From: Isoetes taiwanensis
Taxonomy: Eukaryota > Streptophyta > Lycopodiopsida > Isoetales > Isoetaceae
Direction of reading: 5' to 3'
NCBI GenBank assembly: GCA_021234155.1
Contig: JAJEKV010000031.1
Location: 8,694,748-8,758,747, forward strand
DNA: 64,000 nt
Shown here: piece by piece, positions 44,361-56,225 of the stretch
How the letters are laid out: every line of letters begins with the position of its first letter
How positions within the stretch are numbered: the stretch's first letter is position 1
Translations under genes and position numbers: made by a program
The notes under the pieces: generated by a model
What the model saw: only the letters and a program-made list of their open reading frames with translations
Database searches by the model: none
What the model was told of the DNA's origin: nothing

Positions 44361-45713
44361 ATATACAATTATTCCATGGGGGGCATGTGCGTAACATGGG
44401 GGGTCATATATATAGAGATTGATCTAGGCCGTCCAATCTTAAAATAGAAGGCTAATACAATGCCACCTCATGGGGGGTGTGTGGGTGCATGCATGGGCAT
44501 GCACCACATCCTTAGACCGTTGGGTATGGGAAATTTAAATCTTGGTCCTTGAATTATAGGTAGAAGAAATTGCTAGGAAATTGAGCTCATTTATGAAAGT
44601 TATGGTTGCCTCTATGTTTTAATGCCTCTATGTGTTAATGTTTTTTGGTGTCCATTAGATAAAGGTATGATTTCCTGAATATGCTAGATCAACGGTGTCA
44701 ACTTTTACACCTCAGACCCCCATACATGGGCACGCTCCCCATACGCCTCACATACGTACACCAAACAAAATAAAAAAATAAAGAATAGATAACATTTGCA
44801 CCAGGAAGAAGACACGAAATTTAATTTTCATATTCACAAAACACAGCAAACTGAAACACAGTTACATCGCTTCCCATCTCCAGGAAGCACACCATCTCTA
44901 CAAAACCCGCCCCATTCTAAAGCATGTCAAGTAATCCAATTGTACAACTCCATTTGGCCTCTACCCTCTAACAATCATGTCTCCATCCAGACAATAGCGA
45001 CAGGAAGAGCAGCTGCACAGCCGATTCCAAGGAAATCCATGGATGCAACAAGTGATTGATGCGTCACAACTGTCTCTAGCACAGAGAATACACATTCTGG
45101 AAGAAATCGCCTCACAATCAACGAATCGAATAACACAGAAGAGGAACCCTCAATCAATCCACATGCTACGAAACTGGAATTACCCAAATGTTTTGAATAT
45201 ACAGAAGAATCTCTTCACCTCGCAAGCAAGCACCCTGCAAGATTCTGACAGTGGAAGCCCTATCTGAAGCCCGACACTTAGTGGTTGCTACTCCCAAAGC
45301 ACCAACAAATACACAGCCCACAAGAAAACCCTACTCCAAAGAACACCGAAGAAGCGAATCCACCGATATTTTGGCCAGTTCAGAACATGCCGAATCAGAC
45401 AGCAACCTCATGCCTCGCCTACATCAGAAAATCAGCTGGAAGATAACCTGCTCAGATGGCGATTCTGGCATCCATCCGGCTCCATCGCCTCCTCCCTCCG
45501 TCGGCCTGGTCCTGCCACCTCCATCGGCCTGCTCTTAGCAGTCCCCGTGAACAGGAGCCCTGCTATTTTCGACCATGCAAGCCGCTCATGCCATAACAAA
45601 GAAAAAAAAAAGCTCCCCCTTTTCCCGGCTAACCTACGCCAGAATCATTTTGGCGACGTATTCACGTGCCCCAGCGAGGTGACAGCATTTTTATTTATTT
45701 ATTTATTTATATA
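44361..45713. other. No gene recognised; TTTA microsatellite before Helitron
   Basis: 44.8-45.54 kb is less AT-rich and has open plus-strand frames of 70-95 codons without recognisable domains. At 45688-45710 a (TTTA)n run leads to the Helitron end. Confidence 0.4.
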
Positions 45714-45750
45714 CTAGAAAAGGGCCCGGCCTGACGGCCGGGCCCTTTTC
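45714..45750 (-). other. Helitron H1 3' terminus: CTAG and hairpin
   Basis: CTAG at 45714-45717. The stem GAAAAGGGCCCGGCC (45717-45731) and its exact complement (45736-45750) enclose a TGAC loop. This is the termination signal of Helitron rolling-circle replication. Confidence 0.93.
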
Positions 45751-45943
45751 TTTTAAACTCATTCCTCGACTCGGCCCCTCCGGGGCCTCGCCTCGATTTT
45801 CAAGATATTATTCAATCTCGGTTCGGTATCGCCTTGTATACATACCTACTATCTATATATACTATCAATTCTAAACTATCACACATTGAGAATTTCAAAA
45901 AGCTCTTTAAAAAACGTTTTAAAGTCTCGACCAAATATTTTAT

Positions 45944-48900
45944 TTATATAAGTGCCTCTTTATATACAACATTCGGGGTGTATGTTCGATGGTCTTTTTG
46001 CAATGCACCCTGACGTGACGTCTCCGTGACGGCAATTTTGACTCCGTCCTGTGAGGTGCACCTTGACAGGGCGACGTAAAGCTGTCCATGGGCAAAAACC
46101 GGTGCTGGCAAGTAAAGCCCAACAGTCTCCAGAGATTGGCCTTGCGACTTATTAATCGTCATTGAGAATGCTAGGCGGATCGGGTATTGTCTTCTAGTGA
46201 AGGGTATGTGCGAATCGGATGGCGTTAAGTTAATTTTTGGTAACAGGACTGGAGTGCCTCTGAATTCGCCCGTGACTATTTCTGCACGTAGGATTCTCTG
46301 TGTCGCATGTGTGATGCGAAGGCGAGTTCCATTGCATAGGCCGCCTTGAGGATACATGTTTCTAAGCAACATTACTATTGCTCCCACCTTGATATTGAGC
46401 TTGTGAGGTGGCATTCCGGAAGGTGTGAGCTGATTGATGAATTCAATCGGGAAATTTCTGATATCCTCTTCATCTTCCAGATTGAGGGTATCAATACCAG
46501 TATATGGGTGCAAGTTTCCATGCAATCTTTGCAGGGTCTTATCGCTAAGACTCAGTGTATCTTCATTTTTTGGAGATAGTATAGATTTCTCGAATAGGCG
46601 TTCCATGTTAGCTGGGTCTATACTTGTCCCAAACACCTCATCGATAATGTTATTTTGCGCAATACACCTGCTCGGTAACTCAACGACGTCTTCAGGGAGC
46701 GTAGGCTCGTCATTCATTCGTTCTCCGTCGCCAAGCTTCAGCAAGTATTCAGACCATTCTTTCTCGCCCTTGCCGACACGCATGTTCGTTGTTAGTTTGA
46801 ATGTCTTGAAGTGCTTCCACAGGGGGTTGCTCTTAACACATTTTGCAAGGATCTCCATCTTTTTAGCTCGTTTGATTACAGGCAACTGTTGCCTAAAATC
46901 ACCGCCGGCTAATACAACCATTCCCCCAAATGGTCTGGGATCCCGTCGAATTTCCTTCAAGACAGTATCCACTGCTGTGAGTGCGTCGGAATGTGTCATG
47001 CTTAATTCATCCCACACCAAAAGCGTTGCTTTTCTTATTCTATCTGCCTGTTTGCTCGTGGCACGCAGGTCAGATGTTGCTTCGGGTGTCAGGTTCAGCG
47101 GGAGCTTGAAGGTAGAGTGCACTGTTTGGGCTCCCTTGAGCAAAAGGCTCGCTATGCCTGTCCATGCAACTGCAATAACACCGAGCTCTCTTCCTCTTAA
47201 CATGCTAATAACTGTATTGAAGACAAATGTTTTTCCAGACCCCCCAGGACCATCTACATTTATACACGAATGCAATGGTTGGACTCCTTCAATTGCAAGG
47301 AGAACGGCGTCAGCTATTTCCTTTTGGTCTGGAGTCAATCTTGCATATCGCTCATCGCCTTTAACCTTTTCAAAGGCTACATCGAATGTCTGATTGATGG
47401 TCGCATCATGGTACCGGGTTATTCTTGGCTCTGGAAGTTGCATTGACTGGCAATTCGTCCCATTTGCAAGGAAGATTTCATTTATGGATAATAATGTTGC
47501 ATTGTATGCATCTTCCTCTGGCATCTCACGGGCATAGTCTTCTGCTAAATGGCACTTGAACTTGTCCCACAGGTTGAATGGATCTGAGGGAGGACCATAT
47601 ACGCAGATGAAAGCGAACGTTTGTCGCAATTGAGCAGGCATTTGAAAAGTAACTGCATCGTCAAGCGTTCTTTCCCATTCTGCGTCATCTGCTAACAGTC
47701 CAAGTTCCTTTGCTGTCTCATGAAATGTATTGCATTGTTTCCCGTTGACATTTTTCATATCCTCAAAGCTAGTGATGCCTTTTCTGTGTAGCAGCAATAA
47801 GCGCAAGTAATACCTTTCCATATCTTTTGGGCTGACATTATACATCCTTGAAATTAATTTGTATTTGCCTTCCCTTGTCTTCCAGATGCCTTGGCCTTTT
47901 ATAAAAGTATAATGATGGGGAATCTCTGGATATGTATATTGCCGGGCAGCTGTATCAACTTTATCAGAGTGAATGTCCTTGTTGCCTGGGATTGGGTCAG
48001 GGCTCTGTTTCAGGTGAGATTGAATAGCCAACAATTGCTGCTTCATGTATATCCTGGTGCTTGGCCGCTCGTACGGCAGCAAGCCTTGCATCTGTGCGTG
48101 GCTTGGTTGGTGTGGTTGATTTGGAAGCGGCGGCGGTTGTGGATCTTTCAGGGGATTCAGCAGCCTGCAGCCTCTCTGATTCCTCGACTCAGGTACAAGC
48201 TATTTCAAAGCTTTTTGGTGTTCCCGGGATTAGTAGAGCGGAAGTTTTCCATTTGGGGGGACTTCTTGGGTGTGGTAGATGGTGATGGCCAGTTTGTACA
48301 GCAGTAGAGTTGCAGTTGTTGTGGAGTGTCGAGGTATCACTGTCTCTTTGGGGCAGTTCTCCTTCCTCCTCACTTGCTTTGTAACATTACCATTCTTTTA
48401 ATATATTGCTGACACAGTTCTTCAAAAAAAAAAAACTTTATTTAGCTCGAACCAGGCAGTGAGCATCGTATGTTTTGTTGCAGCACGCTCCAAGGCAATT
48501 CGTTCTTGACCTTCTTCATAATACACGATTTGTTTGTTGGGCAAATGAACAGGCAATCTGGACATAATATGATAGTTAGTAATAATAAGATATATTCTAG
48601 GTTCCAAAGCAACAACTTGTGCAATCTATTCATAATATGACAGTAATTAGTATTAATAAAATATAGTGTGGGTTCCAAATTAACAACCTGTGCACAGTGT
48701 GGGATGTGTGGTGCATTTTGTAACCAAATGTCCTCCACATTGCTTCTGGTGCAGAGATGTATCTTGTATCAAGGAATTCTTGTATCTCGTCCCAATTGTA
48801 TGTGGCTTGCATGTCTGTGTCTGGACGTGCTGTTAGTGCAATGCTTGCTCGATCATGGCCTTTATGGATGTACTTAAAAATATACTTTATGCTTGCAATG

Positions 48901-51634
48901 CTGAAACACTGCTCCACGTTTATATGGCAAGCGTACTTCTTCAAGAGATAGGCATTATATGGAACAACCATACTGTTGTCTATCATTCTATTCCCTTGCT
49001 CATATTGAATGCCAGGACGCCTTCTATATTCTGGGTATCCATTTTCTTTGATTGAGGTGCTGTCAGCAAATGCTTTTGGAAAACCTTTAGAACACTCCAT
49101 TGTTCCAGTCTTTTCATTCAGTTTCATGCACCGTGAGGTGCATGGTCCATGCACCATGCATTTTTTTACAATTTCGTGCAATTCAGGGTCTTCCAGTGGG
49201 TCTGATATATGAATAGAAAAATAATACGAAGTTTACTTACATTACCATATCGGAACTGAAAGAGCAATCCAATGTACATACCTGGTATTTCAGCACTTGT
49301 GATCCTGTCAATGTCATCGCTATCCCGTATTTTATCTGCTTGTTCCATTATTAATAGCATGTGACAGTGCGGCAGACCCCGCTTCTGGTATTCAATTGTG
49401 TATGAGTAGGCTTTAACTTTTCCAAAAATATCTCTTTCTAAAATATCATGGAGGATTGCCATTAGTTTCGTGTGGTACACACGGGCAACCAAGTCGGGTC
49501 TATCCTCTGGCGATTGGCCTTTCTCTAGGTTATTTGTGATTTTTGGCCAATTTGCATTGCACGTGCATGTAATAAATAGGTCTGGCTTCCCAAATCTTCT
49601 TACCAATGCCATGGAATCTTGATAGTTTTGTTGCATGGCACGTGCACCACCAATAAACGACGATGGTAAGATAACCAATCGTCCAGATGCCAATCCTTGT
49701 GCCTCTGCTTCATGGTTCACATAATCAATCAAGCCCTCGTACATCTCGGCTCGAAAACTTTTTTGGTTGAGGCGGTAGAAATTCAGGGTATTAGCCTCTA
49801 TCCTTGCGTACGCATCAACTATGAACTGTTGCGTCAATCTGCCACCGCTCAACAGGGGATTGAACTCAAACTTAAGGGTGCTGTCAGGTTCTGTATTCCT
49901 TCGCGTGCTTAGTCTATACAAATAATATTGCAACATAGACACATTTTGCCTTGACTGGCTCGATAAAGCAGTTGCTTGGTTTCTCATATTCATTTGCCAC
50001 CCCTTGTCGCCAGACGGTATTAACAACGGATAAGTAAGAGCATCTATGTATGGGTCAGTAATGGCAATATTTCTGAGGCCGCCGCCTTTTTGATGGATGC
50101 ATATGTCCCTATTAAAAGGCGGGTCCCCATCTGGATTTACAAATATCACAGCAACTTCATTGACGAATGCAGGGTTATATCTTCGCAGGTCTAGTCCTGT
50201 CCTGTCATCACTGAAGTACATCCTTACTTCTGCATGTTCATGTAGCCGCCGTGCATTTTCCTCTACCTCGTGCATCATATGCAAGGCCTGTGCAAATGGG
50301 TTGCTGCTCCTTATTTCTAAGTCAAGTTGCCTCATAAGGTCCATATCACATTCTGCATTGTGCGCATTTTGTGCGCGCTCTTCGTTTGCATATTCCATGT
50401 CTAGAATGTATAGCTGCGCATATCGTGGTGATGCATTATCATCGGAATGAGCAGGCCCAGATCTATGATAGACTTGGCCATGAATCTTAAAGCAATATGG
50501 GCCTGGTCTATTGAACTGCTGTATGTCTGCTCCGAATGATACAAATGCCAATGCATTATTGTAAATTCTGATATGTGACTTGAACTCCTTACTTTTTGGA
50601 TGGTCCCCAATTAATAAATGGTATAATAATGGAGGCATTGCTGTCAAAGGATGGAGGCTAACCTTGCCACCATAGCAACAGTTCATATCATCATGTTTAA
50701 ATGTTAGTGCATGGCAATATTTGCACTCCCTGTCTAGTTCTCCACAGTGATGAGGCTCGACGTGCGTTGAATGGCCAGTCCGTGCTATCCTGTAAGTCGA
50801 TGGACTGTCTCGATTTGCACGTCTTTGTTGAGCCTCTGCAGCCAGTCTTTCAACATGTTGCTCATCTGTTTCTCCCTGGTGCATTCTTAGTCGGCTTGCG
50901 GCCACTTGCTCGGCATTTTGCATCAATCTTGCAATATGTTGCTCCTCCGTCTCCCCTTGTTGCGCCTTCATCTTGCTTGCGGCCACTTCCTCTGCATGTT
51001 GGGCCAATCTGGCAGCACGCTCCACATCCGTCTCTCCCTGCTGGGTAATGATGCGCTTTCAGCGGCCTTTTCCTCACACTGGTGGGCCAACACGGCGACG
51101 CGCTCCACATCCCGTCTCTCTCCTGTTGGGTGGTGGGCACAGCTCCCGCGACCTTTTCCTCTTTGGTGGGCCAACACACGGCGCCGCGCTCCACATCCGT
51201 CTCTCTCCTGGGGGTGGTGAGGCACGCTCCGCGGCCTTTTCCTCTGCTGGTGGGCCAATGGCAGCAGCCGCTCCATCCGTCTCTCCCTGTGGCGGTGGGC
51301 ACAACTGCGGCCCTTTCTTACGCACGGTGGGCCAACTTTGCGACCGCGGCTCCATCTGTCTCTCCCTGGCTGGTGGTGAACTTTAGCTCATGACCCTTTC
51401 TTCTACTTCTACGGTGGGCCAGCACGGCGGTCACGGCTCCTCCGCTATCTCCCTATTCCTTATTTGTGCCCGTCTGTTACTCTGTACTTCGGCAGCTCTA
51501 TCTAGCCTTGTTTGTCGCTCCTCCGGCGTCTCTGTTGCAAGTAATCGCTGTCTTCTATTTTGGTATCTTTCTCTATCCCGGGCGCGTCTAGCTTCCTTCT
51601 CCTCTAGGGTCTCCTCTCTTTGCCTACGTGGCAT
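45944..51634 (-). CDS. Helitron RepHel: HUH nuclease plus PIF1-type helicase, interrupted by a LINE
   Basis: This encodes the Helitron replication initiator and helicase, which nicks one strand, unwinds it and re-ligates it. Exons on the minus strand: N-terminal region from ATG 51634 (MPRRQREETLEEKEARRARD), then in-frame from 51025 to 49282, 49201-48688, 48557-48434 and 47956-45944. Lengths 1744+514+124+2013 give 4395, exactly 1465 codons, so the main body is intact once the LINE at 47965-48433 and one target-site copy are removed. Rep motifs: LFITCTCNANWPKI, QKRGLPHCHMLL (HUH, with H-C-H), KYIFKYIHKGHD (two tyrosines four residues apart). Helicase motifs: GPGGSGKTF (Walker A), VWDELSM, GGDFRQQLPVI, MTINKSQGQSLE and YVALSRC. 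The 5' end between 51050 and 51430 has frameshifts in a 26-residue repeat, so the true start is uncertain. Confidence 0.9.
47965..48433 (+). mobile_element. LINE 3' fragment inserted in RepHel, 8-bp TSD
   Basis: About 470 bases of a LINE 3' end, plus strand, with a 12-base A tail at 48424-48435. It is flanked by AACTTTAT at 47957-47964 and 48434-48441. It reads AWDWVRALFQ.. and WLVWLIWKRRRLWIFQGIQQ, the same C-terminal motif as the LINE at 41.8-44.1 kb (LLWSIWERRRHHIFQGI), then a stop and a 3' UTR. It splits the helicase frame exactly between LNKV and DTAARQY. Confidence 0.9.
48558..48687 (-). other. RepHel intron 2 (130 bp), internally duplicated
   Basis: It starts GTTGTTAATTTGG and ends ATTATGTCCAG on the minus strand. 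Splicing joins VHR to LPVHLPNKQIVYYEEG, the normal Helitron sequence. The intron consists of two diverged copies of about 65 bases, each with TTGTT..TTTGGAACC..ATATTATG. Confidence 0.8.
49202..49281 (-). other. RepHel intron 1 (80 bp)
   Basis: The donor is CCAG|GTATGTAC and the acceptor is TATATCAG|ACCC on the minus strand. Splicing joins SAEIP to DPLEDPELHEIVKKCMVHGP in frame. Confidence 0.85.
50850..51440 (-). repeat. 78-bp repeats encoding a 26-residue Rep N-terminal unit
   Basis: The translated unit resembles QQGETDVERAARLAQHAEEV followed by AASKMK. It appears in frame at the start of the body (GETEEQHIARLMQNAEQVAA, GETDEQHVERL). About five further copies upstream are recognisable at DNA level (ACGGATGTGGAGCG, GTGGGCCAA, GAGGAAAAGG) but broken by 1-2 base indels. 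Confidence 0.8.
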
Positions 51635-51659
51635 TGTTTCTATTTTGCCTTTTTACAAT

Positions 51660-51907
51660 AAATAATCTAGTATGCATAAATAATATATAGAAGGAAAGTT
51701 AGAACAATGGCTTTGAAATAGTGGCTATTTATATATGAGCATTCAAAACATTGTAGAACATCGCAGAACAACTATTTTAATCACTCTCTAAAACTTTCTA
51801 TTTTGGGCATGAGGGACACATTGAGGTTCTACAATATGTCTTCTAGAAACTTTTCATTTCTGGACATGCCATCTATATACCATTGAAAACATTGTAAAAT
51901 ATTATAA
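51660..51907. other. Non-coding 5' flank of RepHel, AT-rich
   Basis: Contains ACTTTCTATTTT and ACATTGTAGAACAT words of the Helitron repeat vocabulary. The RepHel promoter and 5' UTR should be here, but I see no clear signal. Confidence 0.4.
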
Positions 51908-53646
51908 AATGCTTATTCGAACTACATCCTAAAACTTTCTATTTATGGACTTTCTTTATTTTTAGATTCATTAATAAAGGGTTTCTATTTTGAAAGTTAT
52001 CTAAATTGAGATGTAGCTATATCCCAAAACTTTCTATTTTTGCACATTGTAGAGCATTCTATTCTATGTCCATATTCTGAAAGTTGTCTAAATTAGAGTT
52101 TATTTGTAGGCGTCTCGATACAAACTGCGTATTCTAAGCATGTCCTAAAACTTTCTATTTTTGGTCATTGTAAAGTATTCTATTTGGCTACGATTGATCT
52201 ATGAAAAGTTCCCTTAACTTCTACCTTGATTTTTTTGCAGATCTTCTATTTCTAGATTGGTCGATGCCTATCTACATTGTTCTAGAAGCTTTTGAAATGT
52301 TCTACTTTAACTGCCTGTAAAATCTTAGAAAATTTACTATTTTTACACTACAAAACATTCTAGGGTTTTCTAACAATTTACAAAATTCTAAAATAGTTTA
52401 GGTTGAGATATATCTAGATTATTTAAAAATTTTAGAAAAAAATTCTTTTTTTTTAAATTGAGGTGCTTACTTACAGTTTCTAGAAGCTTCAATACCGATG
52501 TTAAACTTGAATGTCCACCTTCAAACTCATTACGCCTTTATATACTGGAAAAAAAGGTTGTTTTCACAATGAATGCATGTGGGATATTTCTGTAAACCCT
52601 AAATCCATGCCCCTTTATATACTGAAAAAGAACGCTCTTTCTTGTAAGAATGCATGTGGGATATACATGCAACATTTTCAAATTGATTAGGTCTCACCCT
52701 TAACTATATTTGGAGTTTACTTTCTTTTGTTAATTAATGATTGGTTTAGCGGTAAGGATGGTGGTTTTGTTTGGCAATGCTTATTCGAACTACATCCTAA
52801 AACTTTCTATTTATGGACTTTCTTTATTTTTAGATTCATTAATAAAGGGTTTCTATTTTGAAAGTTATCTAAATTGAGATGTAGCTATATCCCGAAACTT
52901 TCTATTTTTGCACATTGTAGAGCATTCTATTCTATGTCCATATTCTGAAAGTTGTCTAAATTAGAGTTTATTTGTAGGCGTCTCGATACAAATTGCGTAT
53001 TCTAAGCATGTCCTAAAACTTTCTATTTTTGGTCATTGTAAAGTATTCTATTTGGCTACGATTGATCTATGAAAAGTTCCCTTAACTTCTACCTTAATTT
53101 TTTTGCAGATCTTCTATTTCTAGATTGGTTGATGCCTATCTACATTGTTCTAGAAGCTTTTGAAATGTTCTACTTTAACTGCCTGTAAAATCTTAGAAAA
53201 TTTACTATTTTTACACTACAAAACATTCTAGGGTTTTCTAACAATTTACAAAATTCTAAAATAGTTTAGGTTGAGATATATCTAGATTATTTAAAAATTT
53301 TAGAAAAAATTTCTTTTTTTTAAATTGAGGTGCTTACTTACAGTTTCTAGAAGCTTCAATACCGATGTTAAACTTGAATGTCCACCTTCAAACTCATTAC
53401 GCCTTTATATACTGGAAAAAAAGGTTGTTTTCACAATGAATGCATGTGGGATATTTCTGTAAACCCTAAATCCATGCCCCTTTATATACTGAAAAAGAAC
53501 GCTCTTTCTTGTAAGAATGCATGTGGGATATACATGCAACATTTTCAAATTGATTAGGTCTCACCCTTAACTATATTTGGAGTTTACTTTCTTTTGTTAA
53601 TTAATGATTGGTTTAGCGGTAAGGATGGTGGTTTTGTTTGGCAATG
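51908..53646. repeat. 868-bp recent tandem duplication with AATG microhomology
   Basis: Copy 1 is 51911-52778 and copy 2 is 52779 to about 53645. I count four substitutions and a one-base homopolymer difference. The junction falls at AATG, which is present at the start (51908-51911), the join (52776-52779) and the end (53643-53646). Copy 1 cuts through the tRNA-like sequence at its right end; copy 2 retains it whole. Confidence 0.92.
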
Positions 53647-53668
53647 GCCAGGGTTCAAATCCACAATA
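53598..53668 (+). repeat. tRNA-like sequence, copy in H1 interior
   Basis: A-box-like TGGTTTAGCGG at 53609-53619 and B box GGGTTCAAATCC at 53651-53662. A truncated sister at 52740-52778 keeps only the A-box half because of the 868-bp duplication. Confidence 0.55.
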
Positions 53669-53796
53669 AACATAACGCCTTTTTAAAGGGCCTTAGAAAC
53701 CTGGAATTTGATAGGTTTTACCCTTATTTATGTACAAATTCTCAATTTTAGAATTTTCTATGCCTATCTAGAGCATTTCAGACTATTCGATCAAAA

Positions 53797-53949
53797 CTCT
53801 TCTCTTTCCTCTCTCTCTCCTCTCTCCTCCCTCTCCCCTTTCTCTCTTCTCTCTCCTCTCCCTCAACTCACTCTTTGCTCTGTCTCCCTTCCCTCTCTTC
53901 TCTCTCCTCTCTGCTCTCCTCTCTCTCTCCTCCCTCTACTATCTCTTTG

Positions 53950-54022
<73 letters not shown>

Positions 54023-55032
54023 GTCTCCTCTCTCCCCTCTTTCTCTCTCCTCTCTCTTCTCTTCTCTTTGTCTTTACCCTCTCCCCCCCTCTCTCTCACT
54101 CCTTTCTTCTCCCTCCTCTCTCTTCTCTCTCCTCTTTCTTCCCTCTCTCCTTTCTCTCTTCTCTTTGCTCTCTCTCCTCTCTCTTCTTTCCCCTCTCTCT
54201 TTTCAGCTCCCTCTCTCTCTTCTCTCCTCTCTCTTCTTTCCCCTCTATCTCTCTCTCCCATGTCTCTTCCCCCCTCTCTCTCTTTCTTTTCTTCTATCTC
54301 CTCCCTCTTTCTCTCCTCTCTCCTCTCTCTCTTCTTTCCTCTCTCTCTCCCATCTCTCTCCCCTCTCTCTTCTCTCCCTTCTATCTCCTCTCTCTCTCCT
54401 CCCTCTCCTCTCTCTTTGTCTCTCTCTCTTCTCTCTCTCGCTTCTCTCCTCTCTCCTCTCTTTCTCTGTCCTCTCTCTTCTCTTCTCTTTGTCTTTCTCC
54501 TCTCTCTTCTTTCCCCTCTATCTCTCTCTCCCATGTCTCTTCCCTCTTTCTCTCTCTTTCAGCTCTCCCCTCTCTCTCTCTTCCCTCATCTTCTCTCCTT
54601 CTCTCTCCTCTCTCTCTCTCTCTCTCCCGTCTCTCCCCCCCCCCTCTCTCTCTCTCCGTGCAAGAGGGGTTTACTCACGCCTATTACCTCTATATGCCCC
54701 CTCTCCTCTTTGTCCTCCCTCCTATCTCTTCTCTCCCCCTTCTCTTCCTTTCCTCTCTTTTCTTTCTCTTCTCCCTTCTCTGTCTTCTCTCCTCCTTCTC
54801 TCTCTCTCCCTTCTGCTCTCTCTCTCTTCTTTCTTCTGTCTCTCTTCCCTCTCTTCTCTCTCTCCTCTCTCTCTCATCTGTCTCCCCTTTTTCCCCTTCT
54901 CTCTCTCCTCTCCCTTTATTTCTCCCCTCTTTCTCTATCTTTCTTTCTCTTCTCTATTTCTTTCCCTCTCTTTTCTCTCTCCTCTCTCTCTCCTCTCTTT
55001 TCCCTCTCCCCTTTCCCTCTCCTCTCTGTCTC
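53797..55032 (+). repeat. 1.2-kb polypyrimidine tract
   Basis: Almost only C and T on the plus strand, mostly (CT)n with TTCC interruptions, including a pure (CT)n run of about 60 bases at 53958-54018. One interruption at 54655-54700 reads GTGCAAGAGGGGTTTACTCA. The very long open frames here (Ser/Leu/Pro on plus, Arg/Glu on minus) are composition artefacts. Confidence 0.92.
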
Positions 55033-56190
55033 TAAAGTATTATCCATAAGGAGCCTACTTACACCTACTACCATAAAGTATCACTCATGAGGAGAATACT
55101 ACCAATTCCAAAGTATTACCTATGAGGATTTTACTCACATCTACTGCACTCCATGGTATTTCACAGTCTTATTGACATATACTGCTCAACCCTCTATTCC
55201 ATTACCAACAAAGTATCATTCATGAGTAACATACTCACACGTGCCCATGAGGCCACATCTACTACCTCTACTACCAATTCTAAAGTATGTCAATTCCAAA
55301 GTATCACCCATGTGAAGCTTACACACACCCATCATACCCATCACACTTACTATCAATTCTAAAGTATCACCTCCAGAATATTCTACTTTGAGCATTTGCA
55401 AGGTTTCAAGAAACTTTCTACTTTTAGACTGAGGTGCTTCTAGAGCATAGGTGGTTGCCCTATAGCATCTGGAACACTCTAGAACATTCTATTTTGAGTT
55501 TTTGCAAAGTTTTAGTAAACTTTTCTGTTTTTAGACTACCGTACTTTCTATTCTTAGGCTGAGATGCTTACCCTAGAGCATCTAAAACATTCTAGGACAT
55601 TCTATTTGAGTTTTTACAAAGTTTAAGCAAACTTTCTATTTTTAGACTGAAACTTTCTATTTTTAGACTGAGGTGCTTACCTTTGAGCATTTACAACATT
55701 CCAGAACATTCTATTTTGAGCATTTGCAAAGTTTCAAAAAACTTTCTATTTTTGGGTTGAGGTGTTTACCCATGAGCATCTGCAACATTCCATAACATTC
55801 TATTTTGAGCATTTGCAAAGTTTCAAAAAAACTTTCTATTTTTAGACTGAAACTTTCTATTTTTAAACTGAGGTGCTTACCCATGACCATCTGGAACATT
55901 CCAGAACATTCTATTTTGAACATTTGCAAAGTTTCAAAAAACCTTCTATTTTTAGACTGAAACTTTCTATTTTTAGACTGAGGTGCTTACCCATAAGCAC
56001 CTGGGACATTCCACAACATTCTATTTTGAGCATTTGCAAAGTTTCAAAAAAACTTCTATTTTTAGATTGAAACTTTCTATTTTTAGACTGAGGTGCTTAC
56101 TCATGAGCATCTGGAACATTCTAGGACATTCCAAGAGATTCTAGAACATTCTAGAACATCCTAGAGTATCCTTGAATTAATTAGGCCCCA
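55033..56190. repeat. Helitron-internal minisatellites (H1)
   Basis: 55.03-55.38 kb repeats CCAATTCTAAAGTATCACCYAT-like and GGAGC.TACTCACACC-like units. 55.38-56.16 kb repeats a unit of roughly 90-115 bases built from AACATTCTATTTTGAGCATT, TTTGCAAAGTTTCAAAAAAC, TTTCTATTTTTAGACTGAGG and TGCTTACCCATGAGCATCTG. The same units occur in H2 and H3. Confidence 0.85.
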
Positions 56191-56225
56191 GCCTTAACTA
56201 AGCATGGACTTCTATTATTTCAAGA

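Noticed and set aside
46434-47393. A 319-codon plus-strand open frame
   Set aside because: It is the antisense shadow of the Helitron helicase exon.
47965-48091. N-terminal extension of the helicase reading frame to 48091
   Set aside because: This part is antisense to the inserted LINE fragment. The true helicase sequence resumes at 47956, after the target duplication.
53708-55090. Very long open frames (up to about 460 codons) rich in Ser/Leu/Pro or Arg/Glu
   Set aside because: They arise from a C/T-only repeat tract in which stop codons are rare on both strands. There is no complexity or domain.
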